The position numbers were made by a program, and so were the translations under genes. 64,000 nt of DNA from Haliscomenobacter sp. GTDB lineage: Bacteria > Bacteroidota > Bacteroidia > Chitinophagales > Saprospiraceae. The notes beneath the pieces are model-generated. The model was given only the letters and a program-made list of their open reading frames with translations. It did no database searches and had not been told where the DNA came from. The stretch covers positions 1 through 64,000 of the forward strand of contig JADJPL010000012.1 of the NCBI GenBank assembly GCA_016713275.1, in the 5' to 3' direction. This document shows positions 1 through 9,169 of this stretch, piece by piece. Positions within the stretch are counted from its first letter, which is position 1. The number at the start of each line of letters is the position of its first letter.

Positions 1-2
1 AA

Positions 3-1204
3 ACAGAAGATGGTCCCGGCCTATATTGGAAGTTTAAACTGGGCGTTTTTGGCCAGTATTACAGTGGGGTAGTTCGTGATCTTAATTTGATTAATCATCC
101 CAACGCTCAGCTTGATCTCAATATTTATACGCTGACGGCAAAGGGAAAAGAACTCGCCGAAGCCTTTGAGGATAATATACCAAAAGCTGAACGTGACCTT
201 TTTGGAGTTCGGTGTTTAGCGGTAGCATTCAGGAAGCAAAATTATCAAATTTAAAATCCTTCGCCTTACACAAAATACCGGAAGGCAGCAATGAACACAG
301 CTTTTTATGAAAAGCACTACTTGCAGCGGACAATAGAAAAGTAGAACCCACATTTAACCGGCGGGAAACAATCATACTGCTATTATCTCACTTATGCAAT
401 CAAACTAAAGGTGTTGAAAATTTGGTGAACTCTTTTACGGGCCAACTATCGTTCGCATCAAAATGAAGGTGTTCTGAAAAAGATGTAGCAACTGCCTGGT
501 ATCTATTTGAAATTAACGAGCTCATACATGTGGCGTTCGAGCATTTTCATGCTTGTTTCCTCTACTTCATCGAAACCTATCCAACCTTATTGGATCAGAA
601 CATCGATGCACTTGTGAATGAAACTATCGAAGCGTTTGAATTGGAAGGTGTTCTTAAAGGAATAGATTCCATAAAACAATTAGCTGAGCAGATTAAAAAG
701 GAAGAGGAAGATATTTATATCGCTTACGATGAGATGGAAAAATATTTCCAGACTCTTGAATTTGGTAAATGCCTCATGCATGCCGTCAAAACCATCTTGC
801 ATGTGCAAGTCAACAGCAATGATCAAATAGAGCAACTGGAAGAATTTGCTGAAGCACGCGAAAACAATTTCAACCGGATTGGTTATGCCATCGATCTCAT
901 TGATGATTTGGTGATTTCTCAAAGAGAATTAAGTGTTCAAGAATATGTGAAAGCCATTATCATTAAAGCGATCAACCTTCACACTTTTTCATCCTACAGT
1001 AAAACACGGATTGGACAAAGTTTGGTGCACAATTACATGATTGAGGATTATTCTGTGTGGCGATTGAGAGAAACTTTACCAAACCGTACTACCCCTCGTT
1101 TACAGAATGTGCTTCAATACATCATGGATATTGGCTGGATAAAAAGAGAAGGGAGAGTTTATTCCATTACAGAGGCAGGAACTAAGATAATTGGAGCTGT
1201 ATGA
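3..1204 (+). CDS. Hypothetical protein with C-terminal winged-helix-like domain (5' partial, frameshifted)
   Basis: I do not recognise the family. The coding signal enters from the left edge in one frame (residues such as YTLTAKGKELAEAFEDN), shifts near 210 and again near 310, and meets an apparent in-frame stop near 470 before the long open part from 530. Read together it is one protein of about 400 residues. The middle is helical and acidic. The last 60 residues (LQNVLQYIMDIGWIKREGRVYSITEAG) resemble a winged helix, so DNA binding is possible. The TGA overlaps the ATG of the phospholipase-D-like gene (ATGA), so the two are translationally coupled. Base composition is much AT-richer than the backbone. 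Function unknown; a defence role is inference from the partner and the setting. Confidence 0.5.
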
Positions 1205-3670
1205 AAAGCAGAATCCTCCTAAAAGAAATACCATCAGGTAAATTTCATTCAGCCATATTTGCCACCTATTCTATCAACCTGTACTATTTGGAACAGCAGG
1301 TGTTGCCATTGCTAGGGTCTAAAGGCATTCACTATGTATCCATTCTGGCTGATGGCGCCATGCTTACAACTCAGTCTTCAGGCAATTTAACCACATCCGG
1401 TCATGGCAAAAATCTCGAAGTATGGAATGCGGTATATGTTAATAGCCTGGATGATGCCAAATACGGCCTTGTAATCCAAGCATGGAATTACATGAAACAG
1501 TTACATGCTGATTTAGGGGATTCCGCAAATAACAAACTAAAAAGTATAGAAGAGAATTGCTTTTACTTTCCAATGGTATAGTTGTAGAATCAACTGTCTT
1601 TGATTTGGATGCGCAAAATCAGATTAGTTTTCATGCAAACCAAACAGATAAGTCACTTTTGCCCAAGTCTCGGCTATCGTTGGAAATGATAAAATTAAGC
1701 GGATTACCATCATGTGTCCGTTTCACGATTCAGATGGCAAGTTTATACAGGAACTTAACAAGCGTTATAATCCGGGTCAAATTGATGTGCTGGTACAAGC
1801 TGATTTTGGTGCTTTACCTTTCAAAATGAAAAGTCAATCTAATGTCAGTTTTTTTGAATGGACGGATGTCATAAAAGAAAAGCAAAGGCAAAGTTATTTT
1901 CATGCTAAGAATATTATCATCGAAGGCAAAAACAAGAACTACCTCATATCCGGCAGTGCTAATGCTTCGATAGCCGCATTTGGCACTATGACTATTCCGG
2001 CTACAAATCAAGAGTCTTGTATTGTCTATCAAAGCTCTGATTCAGATTATCTTGAATTGTTATCAATAAAGTCTGATAGCAAGCCAGTCCTCCTAAAGAT
2101 TACGAACCTGAAAATGAAACCAAACTTTCAGAATTAGCTGAACTTCAACGAAACGTATTTATCAAATCGGCAGAAAAGAATTTTGATACCGTCAATCTAA
2201 TTTTTCAAGTAAAACATCCGATCAAGGATGGAATCGTTCAGTTATTTGATCCAAAAGGGACAATACAATTGGAAAAAATGATTTCACTAGAAGCTGGTGA
2301 GCATTTTCAACAAATATCGATACCGAATGGGCTTGTATTGCTATTTGTCCAAATTTCAATTCAAGGCATAGCAACTTCAAACAAACAGTTTATAACGGAT
2401 ATCAATGCTTTTGAAAGCGCCAACCCTTCTCCCCGAAGCAGATCATTAAACCAGATTAGAAAACTGATCGAAAGCGGGAATTTTTCAACGCCTAAAATCA
2501 TTGATTATCTCAATACCATCTATCGACAGAAAGAAGCAAAAAAAGGAATCTCAAAAGCCAGTGAGCAAGAAGAACGTAATAACGAGTTACCGAAAGAGGA
2601 AGATGATGATCTTCTCTATTTAAGTTATGCAGAAATTCAGGAAAGAGCTAAACAGATCGACAATCAAGAGAAGATTCATCATTACATAGAATACAAAGGG
2701 GTACGTCTATGGGAAAGCATTTTCTCCTACCTGAAAGAAAGTCGTGAGAAAGAGCTTCAATCTAAAATTGATGAAGAAGAAACCGAAGACATTAACAGTT
2801 CAGGTGGTCGTTCAGAAAAGAAAAAATCCAAGCCCCAACGCAGCATATCCCAATCAAACTATGAAAGGTTAAAGGATAAAGTGACTAAATTTTTGGACAG
2901 CTACTATAACATACTGCACCAAAAAACAATTGACTCAAAAAGTGAGCAACCATCATTAATTGACCTTTCCATGTATTTGATTATGCTGGAAATACTGCTC
3001 CACCTTATTGCCCATAAAGAATCCATTGAAAAAAGAGAATACGGAAAAGCATTTGCTGCAAATTCCACTTTCAAAAAAGGTATACTCTTGGAGCAAATAT
3101 CTGATTCAATATATCGGAATGTTTACCATGTGGTGTAATCAGAAAAATGGTTTCAAAGACTTTGACAGCACTGATTATAGCATAAAGCTGCAGCAATATA
3201 AATCAATGGCGTTTAAGACAAACCTCAGTGCGCTTGCGATTTACAACAACGTCAATAAAACTTACGACAACAACTTACAAGGGCAGTGGTTAATTCTTAG
3301 TCTGTTGAATTCGAATTTAGTATTCAATAGTGCCAACTCGTATTATCCCGATACCGAAGAGTTCATATCGTTTATTCCTCAGAATGTACTTGATGAATTG
3401 GGAGAGTCAATAATTGAAGATGAAATATTAAATAATCTGGCTCAACTATGTTCTTTAAAAACTAAGATTGATAATCATGCTGCCGGAGATTTTTATTATC
3501 ATTCAGAAATAGGTTACACCTATTTAGATAAGGTGATTCAAAATTCAAAGAATACTTTTTATAAATTATTTACACCTGGTTTCGAATGGGATGAAAAAGT
3601 TAACAATTACTGGAATGGACATCTATTCTCTATTAATGAAAACAGATGGTTGAAATCGAAACGAAATTAG
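1201..3670 (+). CDS. Phospholipase-D-superfamily (HKD) protein, large, frameshifted
   Basis: Reading through shifts near 1560, 1690, 2115 and 3110 gives one protein of about 820 residues. The first 300 residues look like a PLD-type nuclease/lipase fold. There is a strand-rich start (HYVSILADGAML), then KRITIMCPFHDSDGKF, and then the diagnostic H-x-K followed 13 residues later by G-S-x-N-x-S (HAKN ... SGSANAS near 1900-1970). Only one HKD half-site is evident, so dimerisation would be needed for a full active site. The rest is a charged, helical, unrecognised extension with a Lys/Glu-rich linker near 2750-2850. It is coupled by ATGA to the winged-helix gene. PLD proteins of this sort occur in phage-defence loci such as DISARM (DrmC) and Mokosh, but no helicase is visible here; any partner would lie left of the window. 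Confidence 0.55.
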
Positions 3671-3798
3671 GTGGCGGAAGCTACCCTGCTTTTGGGGTGT
3701 TTAGGAAGCACAATTGTTCAATTTAGCGCGTCTGCCCTTCCATGCGTACAGCCTCGGCGGCTTAGTGCAAAATGCATTCTACACAAAGGAAGGGCCCG

Positions 3799-4165
3799 CT
3801 ACGATTCGGGCAGAAACCCTGACTTCGACAGTGCCATAGCCTCCTGCATATCAACACTGACCAACTCGGTCTGCACAATGTGGGTTTTTAGCCTGTCCTT
3901 CCCAACCAGCAGGCGCTCCTCAGGTCATCTGCACCATTCTGGCTGATGTAGGGTTCTGCCCTGGTATTCCTCGCTTCAGGTAAAGGTGCCTTATCCGGGC
4001 TACAAACGTTGGGCCGCTACCAACGTTGGGCCTCTCCGAGGCTGGGGTGGCATTTTGATTGCGTTTGACAAAGTCGGCTATAATCAGGTTCTCAAATAGG
4101 TTGCCTGCCTGTTCGAACAAATCCAGGTATTTTGAAATTACATAAAGAATATTTTGAATTTTCAT
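3799..4165 (-). pseudogene. Remnant of an unrecognised gene interrupted by a REP element
   Basis: The minus strand starts with an ordinary-looking N-terminus (MKIQNILYVISKYLDLFEQ) at 4165. After about 40 codons it runs into the palindromic REP sequence at 4001-4042. Coding-like sequence resumes beyond it and, after a further frame change near 3915, ends with KTHIVQTELVSVDMQEAMAL before a TAG at 3799. No family is recognised. It is best read as a small gene broken by REP insertion. The stretch 3671-3798 holds nothing I can identify. Confidence 0.3.
4001..4042. repeat. REP-like palindrome, left of the transposase
   Basis: Contains the perfect 10-bp palindrome CCAACGTTGG (4020-4029) followed directly by the hairpin GCCTC-tcc-GAGGC (4030-4042), preceded by a degenerate copy (ACAAACGTTGGG). 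The same module flanks the other side of the Y1 transposase at 4786-4857 and makes up the array at 9170-9860. This is the arrangement expected of REP sequences mobilised by a REP-associated tyrosine transposase. Confidence 0.7.
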
Positions 4166-4254
4166 GTAATTTATTTTGAATCTGCATAGCCGGCCTTCCG
4201 CCAGTGACTGACCTCATTTGTTCGCCGTAATGGTGCGCTTTTCGCAAGTCAAAA

Positions 4255-4722
4255 TCAATCCGGCAAAAAGAAGTCGAACATTCGTTTTTGTCCGATTTCT
4301 ACATCGAAATCCTGCAACATTTTGAAAAATTCTTCTTCGAACGTGCGCTTTCTATGGTGTGCTTTTTGATTTAGGATGTACTTGCAAACAGCGTCGCGGT
4401 GCGAACGGCTGTATGAAAAAGCGCCATACCCTGCCTGCCAATCAAATTTGTATGGAGAAAGCCGGTGTTCTTTGATGAAATCGCTGGCCGCATTTTTGAT
4501 TTCCCGGACCAAATCGGAAAGGGCTTCCGCAGGCTTCAGGCCAATAAAGATATGAATAGGTTCGGGCATTCCTCCGATAGCCAGCATTTTATGTCCCCGG
4601 GCTTGAACGACCCCAGTGGTGTATTGGTACAAGCGTTCTTCCCATTCCGGCTGGATCAGCGCCTGGCGGTTTTTTACGGCAAAAACGGTTTGGATGTAGA
4701 TTTGGGAAAAAACATCGCCCAT
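4255..4722 (-). CDS. REP-associated Y1 (IS200/IS605-type) transposase with a mutated HUH motif
   Basis: A protein of 155 residues, the normal length for the Y1 transposase family (Pfam Y1_Tnp), opening with the typical SQIYIQTVFAVKNR. The catalytic tyrosine is expected at Y115 in KYILNQ, followed by the conserved HH and TFEEEF. In this family the metal-binding HUH motif normally reads GMPDHIHxFxGL; here it is GMPEPIHIFIGL, with proline at residue 55 replacing the first histidine (CCT instead of CAT). That would cripple single-strand nicking. Palindromic REP elements lie on both sides. It sits where an hsdR-like gene was cut. I infer a domesticated or recently inactivated RAYT; because the change is a substitution, it is not explained by the indel errors seen elsewhere. 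Confidence 0.85.
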   Translation of the reverse strand: MGDVFSQIYIQTVFAVKNRQALIQPEWEERLYQYTTGVVQARGHKMLAIGGMPEPIHIFIGLKPAEALSDLVREIKNAASDFIKEHRLSPYKFDWQAGYGAFSYSRSHRDAVCKYILNQKAHHRKRTFEEEFFKMLQDFDVEIGQKRMFDFFLPD

Positions 4723-4785
4723 GGTAATTCATGTGTTTGATGTGGTGACAGATTCAAATATCGTGTTTTTTTTTGGAAAATATTG

Positions 4786-4857
4786 CCAACGTTCGGCGGC
4801 TACCAACGTTGGGCCTCTCCGAGGCCGAAAAGGACGCCACCCCGGCCTCGGAGAGGC
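4786..4857. repeat. BIME: paired inverted REP palindromes
   Basis: CCAACGTTGG plus GCCTC-tcc-GAGGC (4813-4825) is followed 19 bases later by the reverse-complement hairpin (4845-4857). The arms match perfectly over 15 bases (4813-4827 against 4843-4857). Two REPs in opposite orientation form a bacterial interspersed mosaic element. It abuts the 5' end of the transposase gene region and truncates the hsdR-like fragment. Confidence 0.75.
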
Positions 4858-4952
4858 TCAAGGTTGGTAGGTTTTTCCCAGCCAAGTTGGTTTTCGAGGA
4901 GCATGACGACCCGGTTTTGGGTGTCGCGTTCGAGTTGGCCGATGGGGGTCAT
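4858..4952 (-). pseudogene. hsdR: Type I restriction subunit (HsdR) N-terminal remnant
   Basis: The minus strand encodes MTPIGQLERDTQNRVVMLLE, which matches the usual start of HsdR helicase/nuclease subunits (ITELERKTQNRVI...LGY). After 31 codons it is cut by the REP pair. Its ATG overlaps the hepT stop (ATGA), so it was once translationally coupled to mntA-hepT. No HsdM or HsdS is visible. The assignment rests on a short segment. Confidence 0.45.
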
Positions 4953-5308
4953 GGTTCGGGGCTTCGGTGTTCAAGGAGGGCTTCGATTTCTATTTTGAGG
5001 AGGGGAATATGCCGGATAGCAATGGCCCAGAGCACCTCATCGGAGACCTTTTCATACTCGTGAATAATAAAATTGCGGGTATCCACAATTCGCCGGGCAT
5101 GGGTTATGGCTATTTCCGGTTCGGTTGAGAGTATGCGGTTAACGGCCTCGCCAATGATCTCTACATTTCGTTCCAAAGCCCGTTTGAACATGATATTTTC
5201 CTGCAACAGATACCTACCTGTTTCGGTATCGGGCATAAAGCTCTCGATTTCTTCAATGGACCGCTTTATATCATACAGCCATTTCCCGATCCGATCCTCC
5301 ATAAACAA
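4949..5308 (-). CDS. hepT: HepT-like ribonuclease toxin (DUF86)
   Basis: 119 residues, the usual HepT size, all helical. The HEPN active-site motif R-x4-H-x-Y is intact (R78, H83, Y85 in TRNFIIHEY). In known MntA/HepT modules the toxin is an RNase neutralised when MntA AMPylates the motif tyrosine. It overlaps the 3' end of mntA by 38 bases, standard for the pair. An internal ATG two codons in (5302) is an alternative start. Its stop overlaps the start of an hsdR fragment, suggesting the toxin-antitoxin was part of a restriction cluster. Confidence 0.85.
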   Translation of the reverse strand: MFMEDRIGKWLYDIKRSIEEIESFMPDTETGRYLLQENIMFKRALERNVEIIGEAVNRILSTEPEIAITHARRIVDTRNFIIHEYEKVSDEVLWAIAIRHIPLLKIEIEALLEHRSPEP

Positions 5309-5612
5309 TCACTTTTGTGGCATCAACAGCGCTCTTGAAGAAGGGATTTTTCAACGTTTGGCTTTCTACGAGGTCCACTTTGCGTTGAAACAGCCTGGCC
5401 AGTGCGTCGCGGAAATCAAAGAAATTATCGGCGTATTCGAGCGGCTCTATATCGTGGAAGGTCACCAGGAAATCCAGATCACTGTCTGGGCGAAACTTTG
5501 CTGTCAGGGCCGAACCGAACAGATACAACCGCTTCACGTGGTATTGCCTGCAAAGGCTTTCCATTTCGCTCTTATGCGCATGCAGGAATATCAAGGGGGC
5601 GACTTCAGCCAT
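5271..5612 (-). CDS. mntA: MntA-like nucleotidyltransferase antitoxin
   Basis: 113 residues with the minimal nucleotidyltransferase signature GS-x10-D-x-D intact (G33-S34, D45, D47 in FGSALTAKFRPDSDLD). Family knowledge: MntA transfers AMP from ATP to the tyrosine of HepT and thereby silences it. Gene order mntA then hepT with an overlap matches the family. Both motifs being whole, the pair looks functional although its neighbours are broken. Confidence 0.85.
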   Translation of the reverse strand: MAEVAPLIFLHAHKSEMESLCRQYHVKRLYLFGSALTAKFRPDSDLDFLVTFHDIEPLEYADNFFDFRDALARLFQRKVDLVESQTLKNPFFKSAVDATKVIVYGGSDREMAV

Positions 5613-5657
5613 AACAGAAGTTTTTCAGATTCAAATATATCGAAAATTGCGCAATTC

Positions 5658-6018
5658 TTAGTCCTTAAAAAGCCTGAACGTCACCTGGTAGCGGTAAAAC
5701 TCAATATCCGGTGTCATGGACAAGGCCCTGCGGATGCGGTTGTCGTCTTCCAGGGCAATGATCACGCCTTTGACCTTTTGCCCAGCTTCGGCCAGGTCCT
5801 GCACGTAGCCCATGTACCGGAGGATTTGACCTACGACGTTATCGCTGGCGCGTCCTCTCTTCAGCTCTACCACGAGCCATTCTTTCCGGTCCTTGCTGAT
5901 GGCTAAGATATCGATGGGACCGGTATCGCTTGGAAATTGCCTGCCTACCTCCTCGCCGTCTTCATTCCTATAGATGTCGTATTGCCTGCCCAGTTCGGTT
6001 TGCTTCCAGTTCTGTACC
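5658..6018 (-). pseudogene. NucS/PDDEXK-type endonuclease, C-terminal fragment
   Basis: Translating the minus strand from about 6018 gives NWKQTELGRQYDIY, then SDTGPIDILAISKD, then VELKRGRASDNVVGQILRYM, ending LFKD. This is the C-terminal nuclease domain of NucS-like (DUF91) proteins: the D of PIDIL and the E-x-K of VELK are the metal-binding PD-(D/E)xK residues. The N-terminal part is missing because the reading frame runs into a truncated IS4 transposase at about 6018-6026. It probably once belonged to the restriction/defence cluster with mntA, hepT and hsdR. Confidence 0.6.
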
Positions 6019-6023
6019 AGGTT

Positions 6024-7105
6024 ACAACTATAGCGGGCAGCAATCCATGGAAGGTCTTGGGACGATCCAGGGCAATGTCAAAGGAGTGGTTCAGCACAAT
6101 GTTCTGGCGGTCAATGAAAGGGGCGTTCCTATGGGATTGATACACCAACACAACTGGACTCGGCAGGGCGCCTATGCTCCGGAAAAAGAATCGCAAAAAT
6201 GGGAGGAAGGGTTGCAGGCGGTTAATGAACATTTACGCCAAGTAGCCCAATCCAAGAAGGTAGTTGTGGTTCAGGACCGGGAAGCGGATATTTTTGCGTT
6301 CTTTAAAGCGCATCGGGAGCCAGGAGTAGAGTTGGTGGTGCGTCTGTACCAAAACCGAAAGTTTGAAACGCCCGAGACACGAACGATTGCCAAGTTGGCT
6401 GATGCGGTTAGAGGGCTACCTGTTTTAGGCACTCAGCAGACACAGGTAAGGCGGCAAAATCGGGATGTTAACTTGACCTTGCGCATTCAAGCTGCTCCAA
6501 TCCATGTACTGCCTGGCAAAGACCTCAGTGCTCAGTTACATAAAACGCAGGGGCTTTCCTTGGTGGTAGCTACCGAAATTGCTGCAACGGATGAGAATGG
6601 GAAAGACTACTTCGATGAGTCTAAATCCGCCCAATGGATACTGCTTACGAGCCTGAAGGCAAATGAGTTGCCTGAGGCTGCGCGAGTAGTGCGTTGTTAT
6701 TCGATGCGTTGGGCCGTCGAGCGATTCCACTTCACGTGCAAGACGGGAGCACTCCAGGTAGAGAAATTTCAGTTCGATGACATTCACACCACTCTCAACG
6801 CCTTGGCATTTTACAGCATTATCGCTTGGCGTATTCTCTTTCTCACCCTGTCGGTTAGACAAAACCCGATGCAGGACCCAGAAGCCTACTTTGACCCTAT
6901 AGAAATGAAGGTTTTATGCACTCATGATCCCCAGGCAAGGTCCTCCTTGGACATGGCCATCAGAACCTTAGGAAAGCTGGTAAACTTCGTGCCTACCAAA
7001 AAACAACCTTATCCAGGAATTAAAATCATGGCCGAAGCGCTCCGTAAACTCGAAGACCTTGCAGCCTTCTTACGCATCTTAAATGAAAAAACATTGCAAG
7101 ATTAG
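6024..7105 (+). pseudogene. IS4-family transposase, 5'-truncated
   Basis: From about 6024 the frame reads NYSGQQSMEGLGTIQGNV, a conserved IS4 segment, and continues intact to 7105. It includes the second catalytic Asp (VVVQDREADIF) and the third catalytic Glu (WAVERFHFTCKTG ... QVEKFQFDD). The N-terminal domain and the first catalytic Asp (usually just before this segment) are absent, because the upstream DNA is the NucS-like gene in the opposite strand. The element cannot transpose. The open frame before 6024 is a chance extension. No inverted repeats were found at either end. Confidence 0.8.
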
Positions 7106-7160
7106 CTCCAAGGAGGTATGTGACAGGTTGCAGTATTAGGGTTTGCCAGTCCATACAAGG

Positions 7161-7868
7161 TTAATTTAGCTTAATTTCTTGTAGCATAGCAATTTCTGCA
7201 TCTGAACCTGTATGGTGGCCATATTTTCTGCGCTTTGCATTGATTTGCCTATAGCTTGGATGGGTAAGAAGAATGATCATTGTCTGTAATTCTGGAATAT
7301 TTTCAAATTTTACCGCTTCAGAAACTGCAATTTGACGACTATCTATCTCTGAGAATTTTATTTCCCCTCCCAAGCGAATATTTAAGTTTTGGCTGATCAT
7401 GCAAAGTAAAGACGCGGGCACTGCTCCTAGAGAGACTATAGCTCTGGGATTTAATAGTGCTATTTGGAATTCTAAAAATTCCAGACATTGGCGTAAAAAT
7501 TCTGGCTCTTTCATGGCAGGAGATTTTCCAGTATTTGATTTGGAATTTTTTCGAATCCCCATGATGCAATTGGTGAAAAAACAATCTACAATTGAAATTC
7601 CTGCTATTCCAAAAAGGGCTTTCATATTTTGCCAAGTTTTGGAATAATCTTCATATCCCCGATCGAGAGACCTTTTGAAGCCTTGTTCATTATCTTGATC
7701 CTGTCCAAGCACCATAATTTTTTTATCAGAAATCTTATCCGACTTTTCTAGCATCCCATCAGCGCCAGGAAAAAAGCCTAAACCTGGAATTTCTCCGTTT
7801 ATCTTAATAACAGAAGGAGGATAACTTAACTTATCCACTTTAGCTCTCAAAATTTTGAGTTCAGTCAT
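7161..7868 (-). CDS. Uracil-DNA glycosylase-superfamily protein
   Basis: 235 residues. The UDG-like fold is suggested by KIMVLGQDQDNE (active-site motif region), the helix before PRAIVSLGAVPASLL, and LLTHPSYRQ near the C-terminus (motif resembling the HPS/H-x-S DNA-binding loop). Families 4/5-like UDG proteins and phage-defence UDG-like proteins share this layout. The iron-sulfur cysteines of family 4 are not evident. The gene is AT-rich against the backbone, suggesting transfer. Substrate unknown. Confidence 0.6.
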   Translation of the reverse strand: MTELKILRAKVDKLSYPPSVIKINGEIPGLGFFPGADGMLEKSDKISDKKIMVLGQDQDNEQGFKRSLDRGYEDYSKTWQNMKALFGIAGISIVDCFFTNCIMGIRKNSKSNTGKSPAMKEPEFLRQCLEFLEFQIALLNPRAIVSLGAVPASLLCMISQNLNIRLGGEIKFSEIDSRQIAVSEAVKFENIPELQTMIILLTHPSYRQINAKRRKYGHHTGSDAEIAMLQEIKLN

Positions 7869-7893
7869 TTTTTGAGATTTAAGGTGACAAAAT

Positions 7894-8007
7894 TCAAATC
7901 GTTTTATTTTCGATTAATTCATCAAATTCCCATATAGCATCTATCACTGAAACCCTTTTGACAGCGTTTCGTGGATTATTGACTAAAAATATAAACCAAA
8001 AGGCCAT
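7894..8007 (-). CDS. Possible short ORF upstream of the UDG-like gene
   Basis: A 37-codon frame (MAFWFIFLVNNPRNAVKRVS...) ends 26 bases before the UDG-like ATG on the same strand. Coherent codons continue upstream to about 8050 (LFETKRLWATSWEA) before a stop. It could be a small membrane protein or the tail of a lost gene. Not recognised. The stretch 8051-8311 holds nothing I can identify. Confidence 0.2.
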   Translation of the reverse strand: MAFWFIFLVNNPRNAVKRVSVIDAIWEFDELIENKTI

Positions 8008-8311
8008 GGCCTCCCAAGATGTTGCCCATAGCCTCTTTGTTTCAAACAAGTAATTTTATCCTTTTCTTGGGAAGAACAAGATGATACCCGTCAAGCCTCG
8101 TGCTGATTTTCGTCAGCTATTGGTAAAGCGGGCCGTATTGCGGTTTTCTTTGTCCGTGGACGAACGTTCTTGAGGGGGTCCAGGCAGACTAGGTGAGGAA
8201 AGAGCGGTTTGAGGTCTGAAACGGTCTTACATCAGGTTATTCTTTCAGTGATAATCTAGCCTGGGAATTCAAACAGGCTAATTGGTTGCGTTCCAGATCG
8301 GAGCATAAATA

Positions 8312-8572
8312 CTATTCAAGATTATGCTTCTTTTTGAAATTGTAAAGTTTGCTTTTGCGTGCATTATGGTTCTCAAGAATTTGGTTTATTCCCCAAATGA
8401 GGCCAAGTAAAAAACCGAGAATGACGCCAAAGAGTATGGAAACCTGGAAAGAATGCCATGAATTGCCCAAAATACAACCTCCAAGACCAATTAAAAGGCC
8501 TGACCCAAATCCGTATAATGGACTCAATAAAACATAGGGGAGAAGCTTACGCAAAAAGATTTTGGCAGGCAT
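8312..8572 (-). CDS. Small membrane protein, unknown
   Basis: 86 residues from an ATG at 8572 (MPAKIFLRKLL). It has two glycine-rich hydrophobic segments (about residues 10-32 and 40-62) and a basic tail (NARKSKLYNFKKKHN). The frame is open further upstream to 8731, but that part overlaps the zinc-finger gene in another frame; the internal start lies 50 bases after that gene's stop and has an AAGAA upstream. No family recognised. Likely co-transcribed with the DnaJ-type zinc finger gene. Confidence 0.45.
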   Translation of the reverse strand: MPAKIFLRKLLPYVLLSPLYGFGSGLLIGLGGCILGNSWHSFQVSILFGVILGFLLGLIWGINQILENHNARKSKLYNFKKKHNLE

Positions 8573-8621
8573 TTTTGCACGTTCTTCATGTCTTTCAAAA
8601 CAAATTTTAATTGATTTTGAA

Positions 8622-8861
8622 TCAGACGGTCTCTTCTTCAGCTTCTTTAATGCTCTGTATTTGAATTTCTTCTTCAGATGGTTGTTTGGGCCAAACTTTA
8701 TTAATTCCTGGCACGTGCCACATTTCAACAATGCCAGTGCCCTTGCAATTTAAGCACGTCACCAGCGTCTGTTTCGCAGTAATTAACGTTGAACTACTAT
8801 TTTTCATTACACGGCCTGTGCCATGACAAATAGAGCAATATTCTTGTTGGCAATGCTCCAT
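8622..8861 (-). CDS. DnaJ-type zinc-finger protein (two CxxCxGxG motifs)
   Basis: 79 residues carrying two copies of the DnaJ central-domain motif: CSICHGTG (from C9) and CLNCKGTG (about residues 36-43). Four cysteines of one zinc site are thus present, but there is no J domain. Such tiny proteins exist in many genomes, usually as unfolding or scaffold factors, with unknown role. It precedes a small membrane protein and is AT-rich. Zinc binding is well supported by the motif; function is not known. Confidence 0.6.
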   Translation of the reverse strand: MEHCQQEYCSICHGTGRVMKNSSSTLITAKQTLVTCLNCKGTGIVEMWHVPGINKVWPKQPSEEEIQIQSIKEAEEETV

Positions 8862-9169
8862 ATAGGCGAAATTTTTTCCGCGGACTTGCAGTAAAACTCT
8901 TTAGCGTGCCGGGAGCTACAAAAAAGATGACGGTAAACACTGGCTTAATTCCCCAGGTCTACCACAGCCTCCCTTTTTCGAGAAGAAATTTAACCGTTTT
9001 TGAGAAAACAATCAAGCTGATTGTTAACACCTAATCGTTGATTTTTATCCTCTGCCAGTAGGATAGGGGAGGGGAGGGTTTTCCCTAACTTTTTGGGCGT
9101 TTTTTGACCTCCTGCAAGTTCAGCTTGCGGTGGTCTAATGGGGAAGCTTCTCCGGTTCTCCATCGTTTA

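Noticed and set aside
5930..6023. N-terminal 31 codons of the IS4 open frame
   Set aside because: They are the complement of the NucS-like fragment and lack the IS4 N-terminal domain; homology-like residues start only at about 6024.
8312..8731. 139-residue version of the small membrane protein
   Set aside because: The first 53 residues overlap the zinc-finger gene in another frame; an internal ATG with a purine-rich leader 50 bases after that gene's stop is more likely.
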